Positions 26,938 through 35,395 of a DNA stretch of 60,744 nt are shown piece after piece. This DNA comes from Pseudomonadota bacterium (GTDB taxonomy: Bacteria; Myxococcota_A; UBA796; SXON01): assembly GCA_030685065.1 (NCBI GenBank), contig JAUXQH010000066.1:1-60744 (forward strand), in the 5' to 3' direction. The notes under the pieces are model-generated. The model was given only the letters and a program-made list of their open reading frames with translations. It had not been told where the DNA came from and did no database searches. Position numbers and translations under genes: made by a program. Every line of letters starts with the position of its first letter. Positions within the stretch are counted from its first letter, which is position 1.

Positions 26938-27996
26938 CTACGCCACTCCGTCGGCGGGTTCGCCGAGATCGAGGTAGATGGTGCCTTCGTCGGCGAGGTG
27001 GCGCGCGATGGCGACCACGCGATCCTGCGACTCGCGGAGCTGCGCGCGGCGGGCCGGCCCACCGATCTCGATCTCCTCGAGCAGGTCGGCGGCGGCGCGG
27101 GCCGAGAGGTTCTTGAGGAACTGATCGCGCATCGTGGGGGACGCGCCCTTGAGCGCGATGATGAGATCGGGGCGCTCGACCGCGCGGAGCAGGGCCTGGA
27201 TGCCGCGGCTGTCGAGCCGCTCGAGATCCTCGAAGGACACCATGCGACGCTGAAGGTCGTCCGCGAGCCCCCCTTCGAGGGCGCGCACGCCATCGAGCAC
27301 CCGGGCGTTGCGCTCGCGCGGCATGCGGCCGAGGATGCGCGCGGTGCGCTCGACGCCGCCCAGGGGCAGCCCGTCCTCGAAGCCCACCAGGGCGCGGCGA
27401 AGCGCGGCCTCGATGTCCTCGGCGAGCTCGGGCGCGACCGACTCGGCCTGCGCCATGCGGATGGCGAGATCGGTCTGGTCCTCGACCGGCATGCACGCGA
27501 GCACGCGCGCGGCGTTCTCGGTGCCCATGCGGAGCATGGCGATGGCGCGTACCTGGGGATGCTCGTCCGACAACACGCTCACGACGGCGCGGGCGGGGCG
27601 GGTGCGGACGAAGGCCTCGAAGTCGTCATCGCCGATGCGGCGGAGGTGCGCGCCCATCCGCGCGCGGCGGTCGTCGTCGAACAGGCCGGGGAGCACGTTC
27701 CGCGCGAAGTTTCGGCCGCTCGCGGGGAGCACGCTCACCTGGCGGAGCTGAGCGACGAAATCGGTCACGACGGCCTCGACCGTCTCCTCGCCCGAGTCGC
27801 CCATCTCGGCGATGGTCGTCGCGATGCGCTCGACCTCGTCATCGGACAGGCCCTTGAGGAGGGCGCGGGCGGCGTCGCGGTCCAGGTACATGACCAGGAC
27901 GGCGGCCTTCTGGACCCCCGTGAGGGACGGCGCCACGGGCAGCGGCGGGGGCAGCGGAATCGGGGGGGGCACGGAGCGGAGGACGGCAGCGGGCAC
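26938..27996 (-). CDS. fliG: Flagellar motor switch protein FliG
   Basis: A 352-aa C-ring protein that couples FliF, FliM and the MotA stator to generate torque. The first ~25 residues are Pro-rich and atypical. The FliF-binding N-domain (~28-110) is followed by the middle domain with the EHPQ motif ('SVLSDEHPQVRAIAML', near residue 150). The C-domain has 'MVSFEDLERLDSRGIQALLRAV', matching the family MFxFED and charged torque-helix region, and ends in 'RESQDRVVAIARHLADEGTIYL'. It starts 9 nt after fliF. FliM and FliN are not in the window. Confidence 0.95.
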   Translation of the reverse strand: MPAAVLRSVPPPIPLPPPLPVAPSLTGVQKAAVLVMYLDRDAARALLKGLSDDEVERIATTIAEMGDSGEETVEAVVTDFVAQLRQVSVLPASGRNFARNVLPGLFDDDRRARMGAHLRRIGDDDFEAFVRTRPARAVVSVLSDEHPQVRAIAMLRMGTENAARVLACMPVEDQTDLAIRMAQAESVAPELAEDIEAALRRALVGFEDGLPLGGVERTARILGRMPRERNARVLDGVRALEGGLADDLQRRMVSFEDLERLDSRGIQALLRAVERPDLIIALKGASPTMRDQFLKNLSARAAADLLEEIEIGGPARRAQLRESQDRVVAIARHLADEGTIYLDLGEPADGVA

Positions 27997-28005
27997 GGGG
28001 CGCTC

Positions 28006-29583
28006 CTACGAGTTCTTGAGCCAGCGACGGACCACTTCGGCGGAGGGCTCGGACTCCTGGCGGACGAGGTCCGACAGGTCACGCGGGTGGTGGGGCTGGA
28101 GGCGGGAGAGGTGGATGCGGAGGCGCGCGGCGAGGTCGAGGGGGATGGCCTCTTCCTTTTCCTCCTCGTCGTCGTCGACGAGCGAGAGGGGGGGCGCGGG
28201 GACCGGCTCGGGGACGACGACGACCGGGGGCGGGGGCCGGGCCGCGTTGACGAGCGGCCGCACGACGAAGAGGACGAGGAGAGCCACCGCGAACAAGACG
28301 ACGAGCGCCTCCGCGAGGGGGCCCGAGGTGAGGATGGAGGCGGGTTCGGGCACGAGGAGCGCCTCCGGGGCGGAGAAGGGCAGGAAGCTCACGACGACAT
28401 CGTCGGCGCGCTTGTCGGTCGAGCCGAGGGCCGCGCGGACCGCGCTCTCGAGCTGGGCCTTGAGCGCCGCCTCGTCGCCGCCGGCCGCCGCCTTGGTGAC
28501 CGCCGCGCTGTCGATCATGACCGACGCGGAGAGCCGGCGAACCGCGCCGGCGGGCGTCATGGTGGTCGTGACGGAGGAGGTGTACTGGTAGGTGGTGTCC
28601 GTCGTCTCGCTCGTGCGCGAGCCGCCCGTTCCGGTGGAGCCGTTGGCGGGGCGCTCGGGCACGTTGCTGTCGGTGCCGGGCACGCCGCCCGAAGCGGTGC
28701 CGCCGCGGGTGTCGACCTGGGTCTCGACCCGCTCCTTCGCGGCGACGGAGCTGAGCGGGTCGATGGCGTTGACGGTCTGCGAGATCACGGCCGTCTCGAG
28801 CTCGACGTTCACGGTGACCGCGACCGCGTCGGGCCGGCCGAGCAGCTGGGCCAGCGCGGCGCGCACCCCGCTGGCGAGCGCGACCTCGCGGGCGTTGGCG
28901 GTCGAGGCGAGCTCCGCGTCCCCGCCGCCCGCGCCCTCGCCGCCCCACAACGTGCGGCCGGTGCTCGCGTCGACGACGGTGATGTCCTCGGGCTGCATCC
29001 CCGCGACCGAGCTGGAGACCAGCTGCGCGACGCTGCGGGCGGTGCGCTGATCGATCGTCGCTCCCGCGTCGGGGCGCAGGGTGACGGCGGCGCTGGGGCC
29101 CGCCACGTCGCGGAGGAAGGCGGAGGGCTCGGGGAGGTCGAGGTGCACGGTGCTCGACGCGATGCCGCGGATCCCGTCGATCGTGCGGACCAGCTCGCCC
29201 TGCATCATGCGCTGCCGGTGCAGCTGCTCCTGGAACGGGGTCACCCACGGCTCGATCTGCTCGAGGCCCTCGAAACCGACGAACCCGCGATCGCCCGAAC
29301 TGGCGCGCCGTGCCTCGATCTCCTGGGCCTCCAGCACGCGCACGGTGAGCCCGTCGGTGTCGATGCGGAACGGGAGCCCCGCTTCGGAGAGCGACCGCGT
29401 GACGGCCGAGAGCTCGTCCGCGTCGGACGCGTGGGTGAGCAGCACGTAGGACGGCGCGCTGGCCCAGAACCCCACACCCACGACGACCGCCAACGAGATC
29501 GCGGCGGCGACGTAGAGCACGCGACGGCGCACGGGCTCGAGCTCATCGTGAAAGGTGCGCAGCTGGGAGAGGAGGTCCGGCAC
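28006..29583 (-). CDS. fliF: Flagellar MS-ring protein FliF
   Basis: A 525-aa inner-membrane ring protein. TM1 lies at ~22-42 (RRVLYVAAAISLAVVVGVGF). Ring-building domains with 'YVLLTHASDADELSAVTRSL', here near residues 47-67, and 'STVHLDLPEPSAFLRDV' follow, then a Ser/Thr/Gly-rich periplasmic collar (~300-340). TM2 is at ~420-440 (ALVVLFAVALLVLFVV), and the cytoplasmic tail ends 'SAEVVRRWLKNS', the FliG-binding motif. The start is GTG at 29583, with a sigma-28-like motif 28 nt upstream. It opens the fliF-G-H-I unit, separated from flgB-flgC-fliE by about 4.7 kb of other genes. Confidence 0.95.
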   Translation of the reverse strand: MPDLLSQLRTFHDELEPVRRRVLYVAAAISLAVVVGVGFWASAPSYVLLTHASDADELSAVTRSLSEAGLPFRIDTDGLTVRVLEAQEIEARRASSGDRGFVGFEGLEQIEPWVTPFQEQLHRQRMMQGELVRTIDGIRGIASSTVHLDLPEPSAFLRDVAGPSAAVTLRPDAGATIDQRTARSVAQLVSSSVAGMQPEDITVVDASTGRTLWGGEGAGGGDAELASTANAREVALASGVRAALAQLLGRPDAVAVTVNVELETAVISQTVNAIDPLSSVAAKERVETQVDTRGGTASGGVPGTDSNVPERPANGSTGTGGSRTSETTDTTYQYTSSVTTTMTPAGAVRRLSASVMIDSAAVTKAAAGGDEAALKAQLESAVRAALGSTDKRADDVVVSFLPFSAPEALLVPEPASILTSGPLAEALVVLFAVALLVLFVVRPLVNAARPPPPVVVVPEPVPAPPLSLVDDDEEEKEEAIPLDLAARLRIHLSRLQPHHPRDLSDLVRQESEPSAEVVRRWLKNS

Positions 29584-29610
29584 GGTCGGGCACCCGGTGG
29601 GTCAGGTGCT

Positions 29611-29637
29611 CCTTCGGACGCCGGGCGCGCGAGTTGA
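29611..29637 (-). promoter_or_regulatory. Sigma-28-type promoter motif upstream of fliF
   Basis: On the minus strand, -35 TCAACTCG (29630-29637), 11-nt spacer, -10 TCCGAAGG (29611-29618). This is the same CTCAA-N16-CCGAA core found before flagellin 1, flgI and flhA. The inferred start site is about 20 nt before the fliF GTG. Confidence 0.65.
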
Positions 29638-29742
29638 GGAGAATGTTGCGAGGCGACCCACTTCTCCGCCGGGCTCGGCGTCGAAGCGGGCCGCCCACCC
29701 TCCCTCACCGGGACGCGCGCCCGGCTCGTCGGGGTCCGCCGA

Positions 29743-29898
29743 CTACTTCTTCTTCGGGGTCTGCGGGGTGCCCTTCGTGTGGGTGTTGTTCGGGTTCAGC
29801 TGGTTCGCGCGGTTGTCCGTCGCGGCCTTGTTCGCCGGGCTGGTCGGGTTCTTCGCGTCGGAGCGCTGGTCGTTGGGCGTGGGCTTGTGGGTGGCCAT
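29743..29898 (-). CDS. 51-residue Asn/Pro/Lys-rich hydrophilic protein
   Basis: A short gene supported by a good ribosome-binding site: GGAGA lies about 6 nt before the ATG at 29898. The 51-aa product has no hydrophobic core, no Cys or Trp, and is rich in Asn, Asp, Thr, Pro and Lys, ending in PKKK. The middle ('PANKAATDNRANQLNPNN') resembles a small bacterial family I have seen with the pattern 'A..DNR.NQLNPNN'; no function is established to my knowledge. It is probably disordered and cytoplasmic. It sits alone between fliF and the divergent DTW gene. Confidence 0.7.
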   Translation of the reverse strand: MATHKPTPNDQRSDAKNPTSPANKAATDNRANQLNPNNTHTKGTPQTPKKK

Positions 29899-30118
29899 GG
29901 CGGATCTCCGGTCGGGGTAGAGGCGGGTTGTCCCACCGACGGCAGGCGTGGTGCCAGCCGCTGAGTTCGAGGTAATCACCGGTTTCAGGCCGTGAATATC
30001 GACAACCCGCTTGGCGCGAGCCCCTTCGCCGCGAACCCGACCCGCGCCGACCCGCCGCGCCCGTCGCCGCGGCGGTGCATCCGCCCGGCCGGCCGCCCCT
30101 CGCGTTAACCAGCGCCCG

Positions 30119-31276
30119 ATGAGCACGGAGACCGTGGGACGATCGCAGTGCTCGCGCTGTCGCCGTCCGGAGAGTGTGTGCGTTTGCGGCGCGCTGCGCC
30201 CGAGGGAGAGCCGCACGCGCGTGGTCTTCCTCCAGCATCCGCGCGAGGCGAAGATGCCCGTGAGCACCTGCCGTCTCGCCCACCTGTCGCTCCCCAACTC
30301 CGAGATGCACATCGCGCTGCGGCCGGAGGGCATCCCGCACCTCGAAGCGCTCGCGGCGGATCCGGGCACGATGCTCCTGTTCCCCGGGCCCGGCTCCGTC
30401 GACGTGAGCGAGCTGTCCGAGCCGCCGCGCACCCTGATCGTGGTGGACGGCACGTGGATCAACGCCCGGAAGGTGGTCGAGCGCTCCCCGCTCCTCTCGG
30501 CGCTGCCGCGGATCGGGTTCACCCCTTCGAAGCCCGGCAACTACCGCATCCGCAAGGAGCCCGCCGAGCACTGTCTGTCCACGATCGAGGCGGTGGCGTA
30601 CGTGCTCGAAGCGCTGGAGGACGCGCCGGATCGCTTCACCCCCATCCTCGGCTCGTTCGACCGCATGGTCGATCTCCAGCTCGAGTACATCGCGCTCCGG
30701 CCGCAGACCCGCCCCGCGCTGCCCCCCAAGCCGATGGCGGAGCAACGCGTGTTGCTCGAGCGCCTCCGCGGCGCCGGCGATCGGCGCGTGCTCGTGTTCG
30801 CGGACGGCCGGGCGGGAGACGAGGGTTCGGAGCCTGGGCCCGCGGAGCTGCTCCACTGGGTCGCGCTCCGGCCCGCCACCGGAGAGGTCTTCGAGAGCCT
30901 CCTGCGTCCCCGTCGGCCGCCCACCTCCTATGTCGCGGTTCGCATGGACGGGTCGGTCGCGCGGCCGGAGGACGGCGAGTCCTTGGAGGACGCCCTGGCA
31001 CGTTGGCGCCGATTTGGTTCCCCGGATGATGTGTTGTGCACCTGGGGCACGTTCTCGACCGACCTGTTGCGCGCGGAGGCCCTCGACGTGGCCGAGCACG
31101 TCGATCTGAAGCGGATGGCCACGGGCCTGGCCAACTCCCGGCTCGGGGGGCTGGAGCACCTGGCCCAGCGCCTCGGCGCGACCCTGCCGGACGCGCGCGC
31201 AGCGCGCACCCTGGCCGCGCTGGACACGATCATCGAGGGGATGCTGGCGGACAGGCTGAGGGGGCTGGCGGGGTGA
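30119..31276 (+). CDS. DTW-domain tRNA aminocarboxypropyltransferase with C-terminal extension
   Basis: A 385-aa protein. Residues ~8-20 hold a zinc-type Cys cluster (CSRC...CVC). The DTW domain (~30-210) has 'VVFLQHPREAKMPVST', 'MLLFPGPGS', the signature 'IVVDGTWINARKV' and 'YRIRKEP...LSTIEA'. Bacterial DTW proteins (TapT/YfiP) add the acp group from S-adenosylmethionine to a tRNA uridine (acp3U47). Residues ~225-385 are an additional domain: 'LVFADGRAGDEG...LLHWVALRPATGEVFESLLRP' and later 'LCTWGTFSTDLL' recall the DEDD exonuclease fold, but the first catalytic D-x-E is missing. It is plus-strand, against the flagellar genes. The start at 30119 matches the family N-terminus; the frame is open upstream. 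Confidence 0.85.
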   Translation: MSTETVGRSQCSRCRRPESVCVCGALRPRESRTRVVFLQHPREAKMPVSTCRLAHLSLPNSEMHIALRPEGIPHLEALAADPGTMLLFPGPGSVDVSELSEPPRTLIVVDGTWINARKVVERSPLLSALPRIGFTPSKPGNYRIRKEPAEHCLSTIEAVAYVLEALEDAPDRFTPILGSFDRMVDLQLEYIALRPQTRPALPPKPMAEQRVLLERLRGAGDRRVLVFADGRAGDEGSEPGPAELLHWVALRPATGEVFESLLRPRRPPTSYVAVRMDGSVARPEDGESLEDALARWRRFGSPDDVLCTWGTFSTDLLRAEALDVAEHVDLKRMATGLANSRLGGLEHLAQRLGATLPDARAARTLAALDTIIEGMLADRLRGLAG

Positions 31277-31734
31277 GGTTTGGGAGGGGGGGTCGCGCCT
31301 GGGCGCGGCTGGGCGCGTCCCGGCCTTCCTACCCGCAGCTCGCGGCGCCCGCGCCGCGAGCTGCGGCCGCTCCGGTCGTGGGGGCCGTCCCGGCGGCCAC
31401 AACTCGCGATGACCTCGACATCCTCCCGACTTACGGCCGCTTCGCGGCCCCGATCACGCCTCCCGGCGGCCACAACTCGCGATGACCTCGACATCCTCCC
31501 GACTTGCGACCGCTTCGCCTCCTCACGGCAGAGCGCGATCGGCAGAGCGCGATCAGCGGCGCGCCCGTTTGGCAAGCGGGCGAGCGCCAGGCACCTGGAG
31601 GGCGGCCGCCGCTCGGGGCGGCCGGTCCGGCGGCGCGGCTCCGCGCGCCGCCGACCGAGCGCAGCGAAGCCCGGAAGGCGCCGACGGCGCCGCGTCCTCG
31701 CGGCGCCGGGGCGCCCACGCTCCAGCCCCGCTCC
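31277..31734. repeat. Gene-free convergent region with direct and inverted repeats
   Basis: This 458-nt stretch lies between two convergent stops and holds no convincing gene. It contains a perfect 16-bp inverted repeat with a 2-nt centre (31333-31366); a direct repeat of about 45 nt at 31391 and 31464 (73-nt spacing) built around CTCGCGATGACCTCGACATC; a 14-bp tandem duplication (GGCAGAGCGCGATC) near 31528-31555; and a GC hairpin with one bulge (31623-31657). The hairpins could end transcription from both sides. There is no transposase or flanking target duplication that I can see. Confidence 0.8.
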
Positions 31735-32721
31735 CTACGGCGCACACCCCGTGTACTGCAACGTCGGCCCGATCCCCTCCGCGACCTGCCAGAACCCGCC
31801 CTGAAGCGGATCGTAGGCCACGGCCTCTCCCTGGAGCTCGAGCGCGAAGGGGACCGCCGCGGGCGCGCCGGGCGCGACCGGATCGCGTAGATCGATCTCG
31901 TAGAGGTGGAAGTAGGTGCGGAGCAGCAGCGTACCGCCGTCCGTGGAGAGGTCCGCGGCGGTCGCGCGGGCGGTCAGGTCCTCGTCGGGCGTGCCGGTGG
32001 GGACATCGGAGAGCCGCTCCAATACGCTCGCGCCCATGGGGAGCTGGTAGATCCCGGCCGTGGCGTCCTCCCGCTTGGTCACGACGAGCGGGGTGCCGTC
32101 CGGGAGGAGCGCGAGGCCCTCAGCGTCCTCGGGGGCACCGGGGTAGGTGTACGGATACACCTCGGGCACAGCCGATAAATCCGCGGTGCCGTCGAGCAGC
32201 GGCTCTTCGACCACCAACACCGAGAAGGACGCGCGGTCGGTCCCGCGGTCGCCGATGTCCCCGATGACGAGGCACCACCCCGCGTCACACGGGCCGATGG
32301 CGAGGTCCTCCCAATCCTCGTTCTCCACGCCCTCCACGTGGAGCGTCGCCACCGTGGCCCCGGTGACGTCGAGCGCGTAGAGGTCGGCGGCCCCGCCGGA
32401 GTCCTCGTGCGTCCACAAGACACCGGGGTTCTGACGGCTGACCGCGAGCCCGGAGAGCTCGTCCAACGCGGGGTCCTGCACGTCACCCATCGCCACCGCG
32501 GGCGCGTAGGCCGCGCAGGGGCCGGTCGACGCGGGCGCGACACCGGTATCCGAATCGAACGTGTCGGAATCGAACGTGTCGGAATCCACGGTGTCGGTAT
32601 CGAACGTGTCCACCGTGTCAACGCCATCCGAGTCGACGGAGTCACCCCCGGTCTCGGCGTTCAGATCGGACGGAGGCGCGACACAGGCGAGGAAGAGCAG
32701 CACGCCGCCAGCGTAGCCCAA
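31735..32721 (-). CDS. Predicted beta-propeller lipoprotein
   Basis: A 328-aa predicted lipoprotein. It starts at a TTG (32721) immediately after the stop of the M64 gene; a GTG at 32703 is the alternative, and both precede the LLFLAC lipobox. A linker of Asp/Thr/Ser repeats (VDSDTFDSDTFDSD) follows, then a beta-rich domain with 'ELSGLAVSRQNPGVLWTHEDSG', here near residues 88-109, 'NEDWEDLAIGP' and 'LVIGDIGDRG'. These are typical of propeller proteins with 'DWE(D/A)(I/L)A..LYIGD.GDN' blades. No enzymatic residues stand out. It is probably co-transcribed with the peptidase gene. Confidence 0.7.
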   Translation of the reverse strand: MGYAGGVLLFLACVAPPSDLNAETGGDSVDSDGVDTVDTFDTDTVDSDTFDSDTFDSDTGVAPASTGPCAAYAPAVAMGDVQDPALDELSGLAVSRQNPGVLWTHEDSGGAADLYALDVTGATVATLHVEGVENEDWEDLAIGPCDAGWCLVIGDIGDRGTDRASFSVLVVEEPLLDGTADLSAVPEVYPYTYPGAPEDAEGLALLPDGTPLVVTKREDATAGIYQLPMGASVLERLSDVPTGTPDEDLTARATAADLSTDGGTLLLRTYFHLYEIDLRDPVAPGAPAAVPFALELQGEAVAYDPLQGGFWQVAEGIGPTLQYTGCAP

Positions 32722-34248
32722 TCACCGCACATCGAACCGCCACGTCTCCGAAAGGTCACCGCCGTCCACCCGCACGAACGGCGTCGTTGCGGACACGCGC
32801 ACCTCGACCTCCCCGCTCGAACCCGCGGGGACAGCGTCGGGAGTGAAGGTCTCCACGTCCTCCGCGGCGAGCACGCCGTCCACCCACCACTCGGTCCGGG
32901 CGCCGGGGAACAGATCCTCCAGCACGTAGGCTCCCGCACCCACGGTGACGGCGGCGGCGGGGTCCGAATAGCGGAACAGGCGCCGCGCGAGCAGCTCTGC
33001 GCACACGGGGCAGAACGCGTCGTACGAGGATCCCCGCATCTTGCAGCTGTGGGCGGGCCGGTAGAGCGAGGGGCAGTTCCAGGCGCCCTCGAACGCGCCC
33101 ACCTTCTCCTCCCACCCGCCGTCGTCAGGGGTGGGGAGCGGGGTCTCCGCGTCGATCCACGCGGCCCACGGCGGGGCGCTCGGCGCGTCGGTCACGTTCT
33201 CCGGCAGGCCGAGCGCATCCGAGCGGATGCACGCATCGCTCTCGTACTCGTCGCCGAGGAGGCCGAGGGTGTGCCCGAGCTCGTGCACGCCGGTCGACGT
33301 CCAGTCGCTCGACCCCTTCGGCACGGTCGCGTAGTGCACCGCGAAGCCGCCGGTGTGCGTCGTGTTCGCGACGATGACGACCATGTCCCACGGGAAGGTC
33401 GCGGCCGCGCGGGCCACGCCCCACTGGTCGAGCTGGAAGATCGCCGACGAGCGGTAATCCGTGCCCAGCAGCGCGTTGGCGACCTCGATCGCGAACACGC
33501 TTCCGTACGCGGTGTCGCGCATGCCACACGTATCGGTACAGTCGTACGAGACCCCCGACTCCGCGCTCACCGCGTCCACGCGGTGGATGTTGATCCGATC
33601 GGCGAAGGAGGCCAGTGGCTCGGTCCCCAGGATGCGCTGGGCGAGCAGCTCCGCGTCCGAGCGCCAGAGCGCCTGCTCGTCGGCCGTGTAGCCATCCCCC
33701 ATCAGCACGATGTCGAGGCGGTTCCGCGAGTCTCCCGCGTCGTGGAGGGTCTCCGCGCCGCTGACCACGTCCGAGAGCCCCTGGTCGTCCGCCTCGACGT
33801 CGCCCAGATCGTAGCGCCCGACCTCCTTGTAGACCCCGTCGTCCCCACGCGCCTCGAACCGGACCGAGGCCGCTCCGTCGAGCACCGGCACGAGCACGGG
33901 AAACTGCCCGAGCTGCGGGAGGGCGCCGAGCAGATCGAAGCCGGCGTCCTCGCTGTAGTAGGCGAGGAATTCCTGCACGATCAGGGGCCCGAGCGTGGAG
34001 CGTGCGTAGATCGCCTCTCCCGCCTCGTCAAGCACGAGGTAGCGGAAGGCGTACCGCTCGTCCTCCGGGCCGTCGAGGTCGACCCACAGCTCGGCCTGCA
34101 CGGTGCCGCCGACGGTCACCGCTCCCTCGCCATCGACCATGGCGAGCAGGATCACCCCGGGCGCGGTGGTGGGGAGCCCCACGGGCAACGCGACGGGCTC
34201 GTCCAGCGGCGGCCGACACGCGGCGAAGAGGGCGAGGAAGGGCAGCAT
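32722..34248 (-). CDS. Secreted M64-family zinc metallopeptidase, lipoprotein
   Basis: A 508-aa protein with signal MLPFLALFAAC (lipobox Cys11). An N-terminal beta domain (~20-160) precedes the peptidase. Residues ~170-430 match the peptidase M64 (IgA peptidase) family: 'LDIVLMGDGYTADE', 'INIHRVDAVSAESGVS', and the zinc site HELGHTLGLLGDEYE near residue 321 (two His and catalytic Glu in HExxH, third ligand downstream). A Cys-rich stretch follows (CPSLYRPAHSCKM...FCPVC), then a C-terminal Ig-like domain. Extracellular protein degradation is likely. It sits between fliE and fliF and splits what is usually one flagellar operon. Confidence 0.88.
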   Translation of the reverse strand: MLPFLALFAACRPPLDEPVALPVGLPTTAPGVILLAMVDGEGAVTVGGTVQAELWVDLDGPEDERYAFRYLVLDEAGEAIYARSTLGPLIVQEFLAYYSEDAGFDLLGALPQLGQFPVLVPVLDGAASVRFEARGDDGVYKEVGRYDLGDVEADDQGLSDVVSGAETLHDAGDSRNRLDIVLMGDGYTADEQALWRSDAELLAQRILGTEPLASFADRINIHRVDAVSAESGVSYDCTDTCGMRDTAYGSVFAIEVANALLGTDYRSSAIFQLDQWGVARAAATFPWDMVVIVANTTHTGGFAVHYATVPKGSSDWTSTGVHELGHTLGLLGDEYESDACIRSDALGLPENVTDAPSAPPWAAWIDAETPLPTPDDGGWEEKVGAFEGAWNCPSLYRPAHSCKMRGSSYDAFCPVCAELLARRLFRYSDPAAAVTVGAGAYVLEDLFPGARTEWWVDGVLAAEDVETFTPDAVPAGSSGEVEVRVSATTPFVRVDGGDLSETWRFDVR

Positions 34249-34300
34249 CCGGGGCTCTACCCCGTCCGGGACCCTGCGGGTCTCCGTCTGGACCCGATCC

Positions 34301-34594
34301 TCAGATCGGCATGTTCCAGATCGCCTGCCACCCCTCGACCGCCTTGTCGCGCACGCTCCCCATCATCCGCAGCGAGATGTTCGCCTCTTCGAGCGCGATC
34401 ATCGTACCGTGGATGTCGACCGACTGGCCCGTCGCGACGCCGCGGAGCTTGTCGTCGGCGTTCGTCTGGGCGCCCTCGACCGCGCGCACGGCCTCGGAGA
34501 GCGCATCGGCAAAGCCACCGGCGCCCTTCCGGGCGGTCTCTCCCAGGGGGGCGACCGCGCCGATACCCCCCACGCTTCCAATCGTATGGATCAT
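34301..34594 (-). CDS. fliE: Flagellar hook-basal body complex protein FliE
   Basis: A 97-aa rod adaptor joining the MS ring (FliF) to the proximal rod (FlgB/FlgC). The C-terminal half has the family pattern 'DIHGTMIALEEANISLRMMGSVRDKAVEGWQAIWNMPI' (here residues 60-97), where the I..A..S......VR.K...AY..I..M motif is diagnostic. The N-terminus is Gly-rich and variable. It starts 3 nt after flgC. The next gene downstream is the M64 peptidase rather than fliF. Confidence 0.95.
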   Translation of the reverse strand: MIHTIGSVGGIGAVAPLGETARKGAGGFADALSEAVRAVEGAQTNADDKLRGVATGQSVDIHGTMIALEEANISLRMMGSVRDKAVEGWQAIWNMPI

Positions 34595-34597
34595 GGG

Positions 34598-35026
34598 CTA
34601 CCTCCCGATCTCGAGGGCCTTGCGCGCCATGTCGCGCGTGGCCTCGACGACCGACGTGTTGGACTCGTACGTGCGATTGGTGGTCATCAGATCCACCATC
34701 TCCTGGAGCACGTTGATGTCGGGGTACTCGACATACCCTTCCGGATCCGCGTCCGGATGGCCGGGGTCGTACGTACGGATGGGCGGGCGCCCGTCCGAAC
34801 GCAGATCGGTCACGACCACTTCGGAGCCGGCGCGGTCGAGCGCGCTGCCGAACGGATCGATCTCGCGCGACTCGAACACCGGGACCTGGCGTTGGTAGGG
34901 GCCGCCGGCCTCGGTGCGGGTGGTGCGGGCGTTCGCCATGTTCGACGCGATCGTCTGGAGCCGGAGGCGCTCGGCGGAGAGGCCGGAGGCGGCGATCTGA
35001 AAGGTATCGAGCAGATCGGCCATCAC
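34598..35026 (-). CDS. flgC: Flagellar proximal rod protein FlgC
   Basis: A 142-aa rod protein. The N-terminus has 'FQIAASGLSAERLRLQTIASNMANARTT', here residues ~9-36, the rod/hook motif (SG..A...R....A.N.ANA.T), and the C-terminus has 'YPDINVLQEMVDLMTTNRTYESNTSVVEATRDMARKALEI' (residues ~100-139), matching the family VN...EM..M..A.R.YEAN. It overlaps flgB by 4 nt (ATGA). Exported by the flagellar type III system. Confidence 0.96.
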   Translation of the reverse strand: MMADLLDTFQIAASGLSAERLRLQTIASNMANARTTRTEAGGPYQRQVPVFESREIDPFGSALDRAGSEVVVTDLRSDGRPPIRTYDPGHPDADPEGYVEYPDINVLQEMVDLMTTNRTYESNTSVVEATRDMARKALEIGR

Positions 35027-35394
35027 GCCCTCCCGTCGGTGGCGGCGAATTTCAGCATGGCGAGCCGGCGGCTGATGCCGGTCGACACGGTGTCGAACAT
35101 CAAGCTGTTGGAGGTCATCCGCACCGCTTCGCGCTCGGGAGACACCGAGTTTCCGTCGAGCGTGCCCGGCGGCGCCTCGAGGCTGCGGACCTCCCCCTCG
35201 GGCCCCTGGTCACCGCGCTCGGCGGCGCGGACGACGTCGGAGAGCAGCTCGTCGAACGGGATCTCCTGGGCGAGGTAGCCCGGGGTGTCGGCGTTCGCGA
35301 GGTTGCCGGCGGTGAGGAGGTGCTGCGCCGAGCGGAGATCGAGCACGCGCTCCATCCCCAGCGTGAGACCGTCGATGAGGCGAAAGCCGTCCAT
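35023..35394 (-). CDS. flgB: Flagellar proximal rod protein FlgB
   Basis: A 123-aa rod protein. 'LDLRSAQHLLTAGNLANADTPGY' (residues ~18-40) is the FlgB signature, followed by the 'A.(E/D)IPFDELL' segment, and the C-terminal 'EAVRMTSNSLMFDTVSTGISRRLAMLKFA' helix (residues ~87-117) is typical. It lies 1 nt after the TPR-protein stop, so it is expressed with fliD-fliS and the two accessory genes upstream. Confidence 0.95.
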   Translation of the reverse strand: MDGFRLIDGLTLGMERVLDLRSAQHLLTAGNLANADTPGYLAQEIPFDELLSDVVRAAERGDQGPEGEVRSLEAPPGTLDGNSVSPEREAVRMTSNSLMFDTVSTGISRRLAMLKFAATDGRA

Positions 35395-35395
35395 G

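Noticed and set aside
26380..29637. Plus-strand 1085-codon frame opposite fliH, fliG and fliF
   Set aside because: The minus strand encodes three recognisable flagellar proteins; the plus frame is an Arg/Glu/His-rich shadow.
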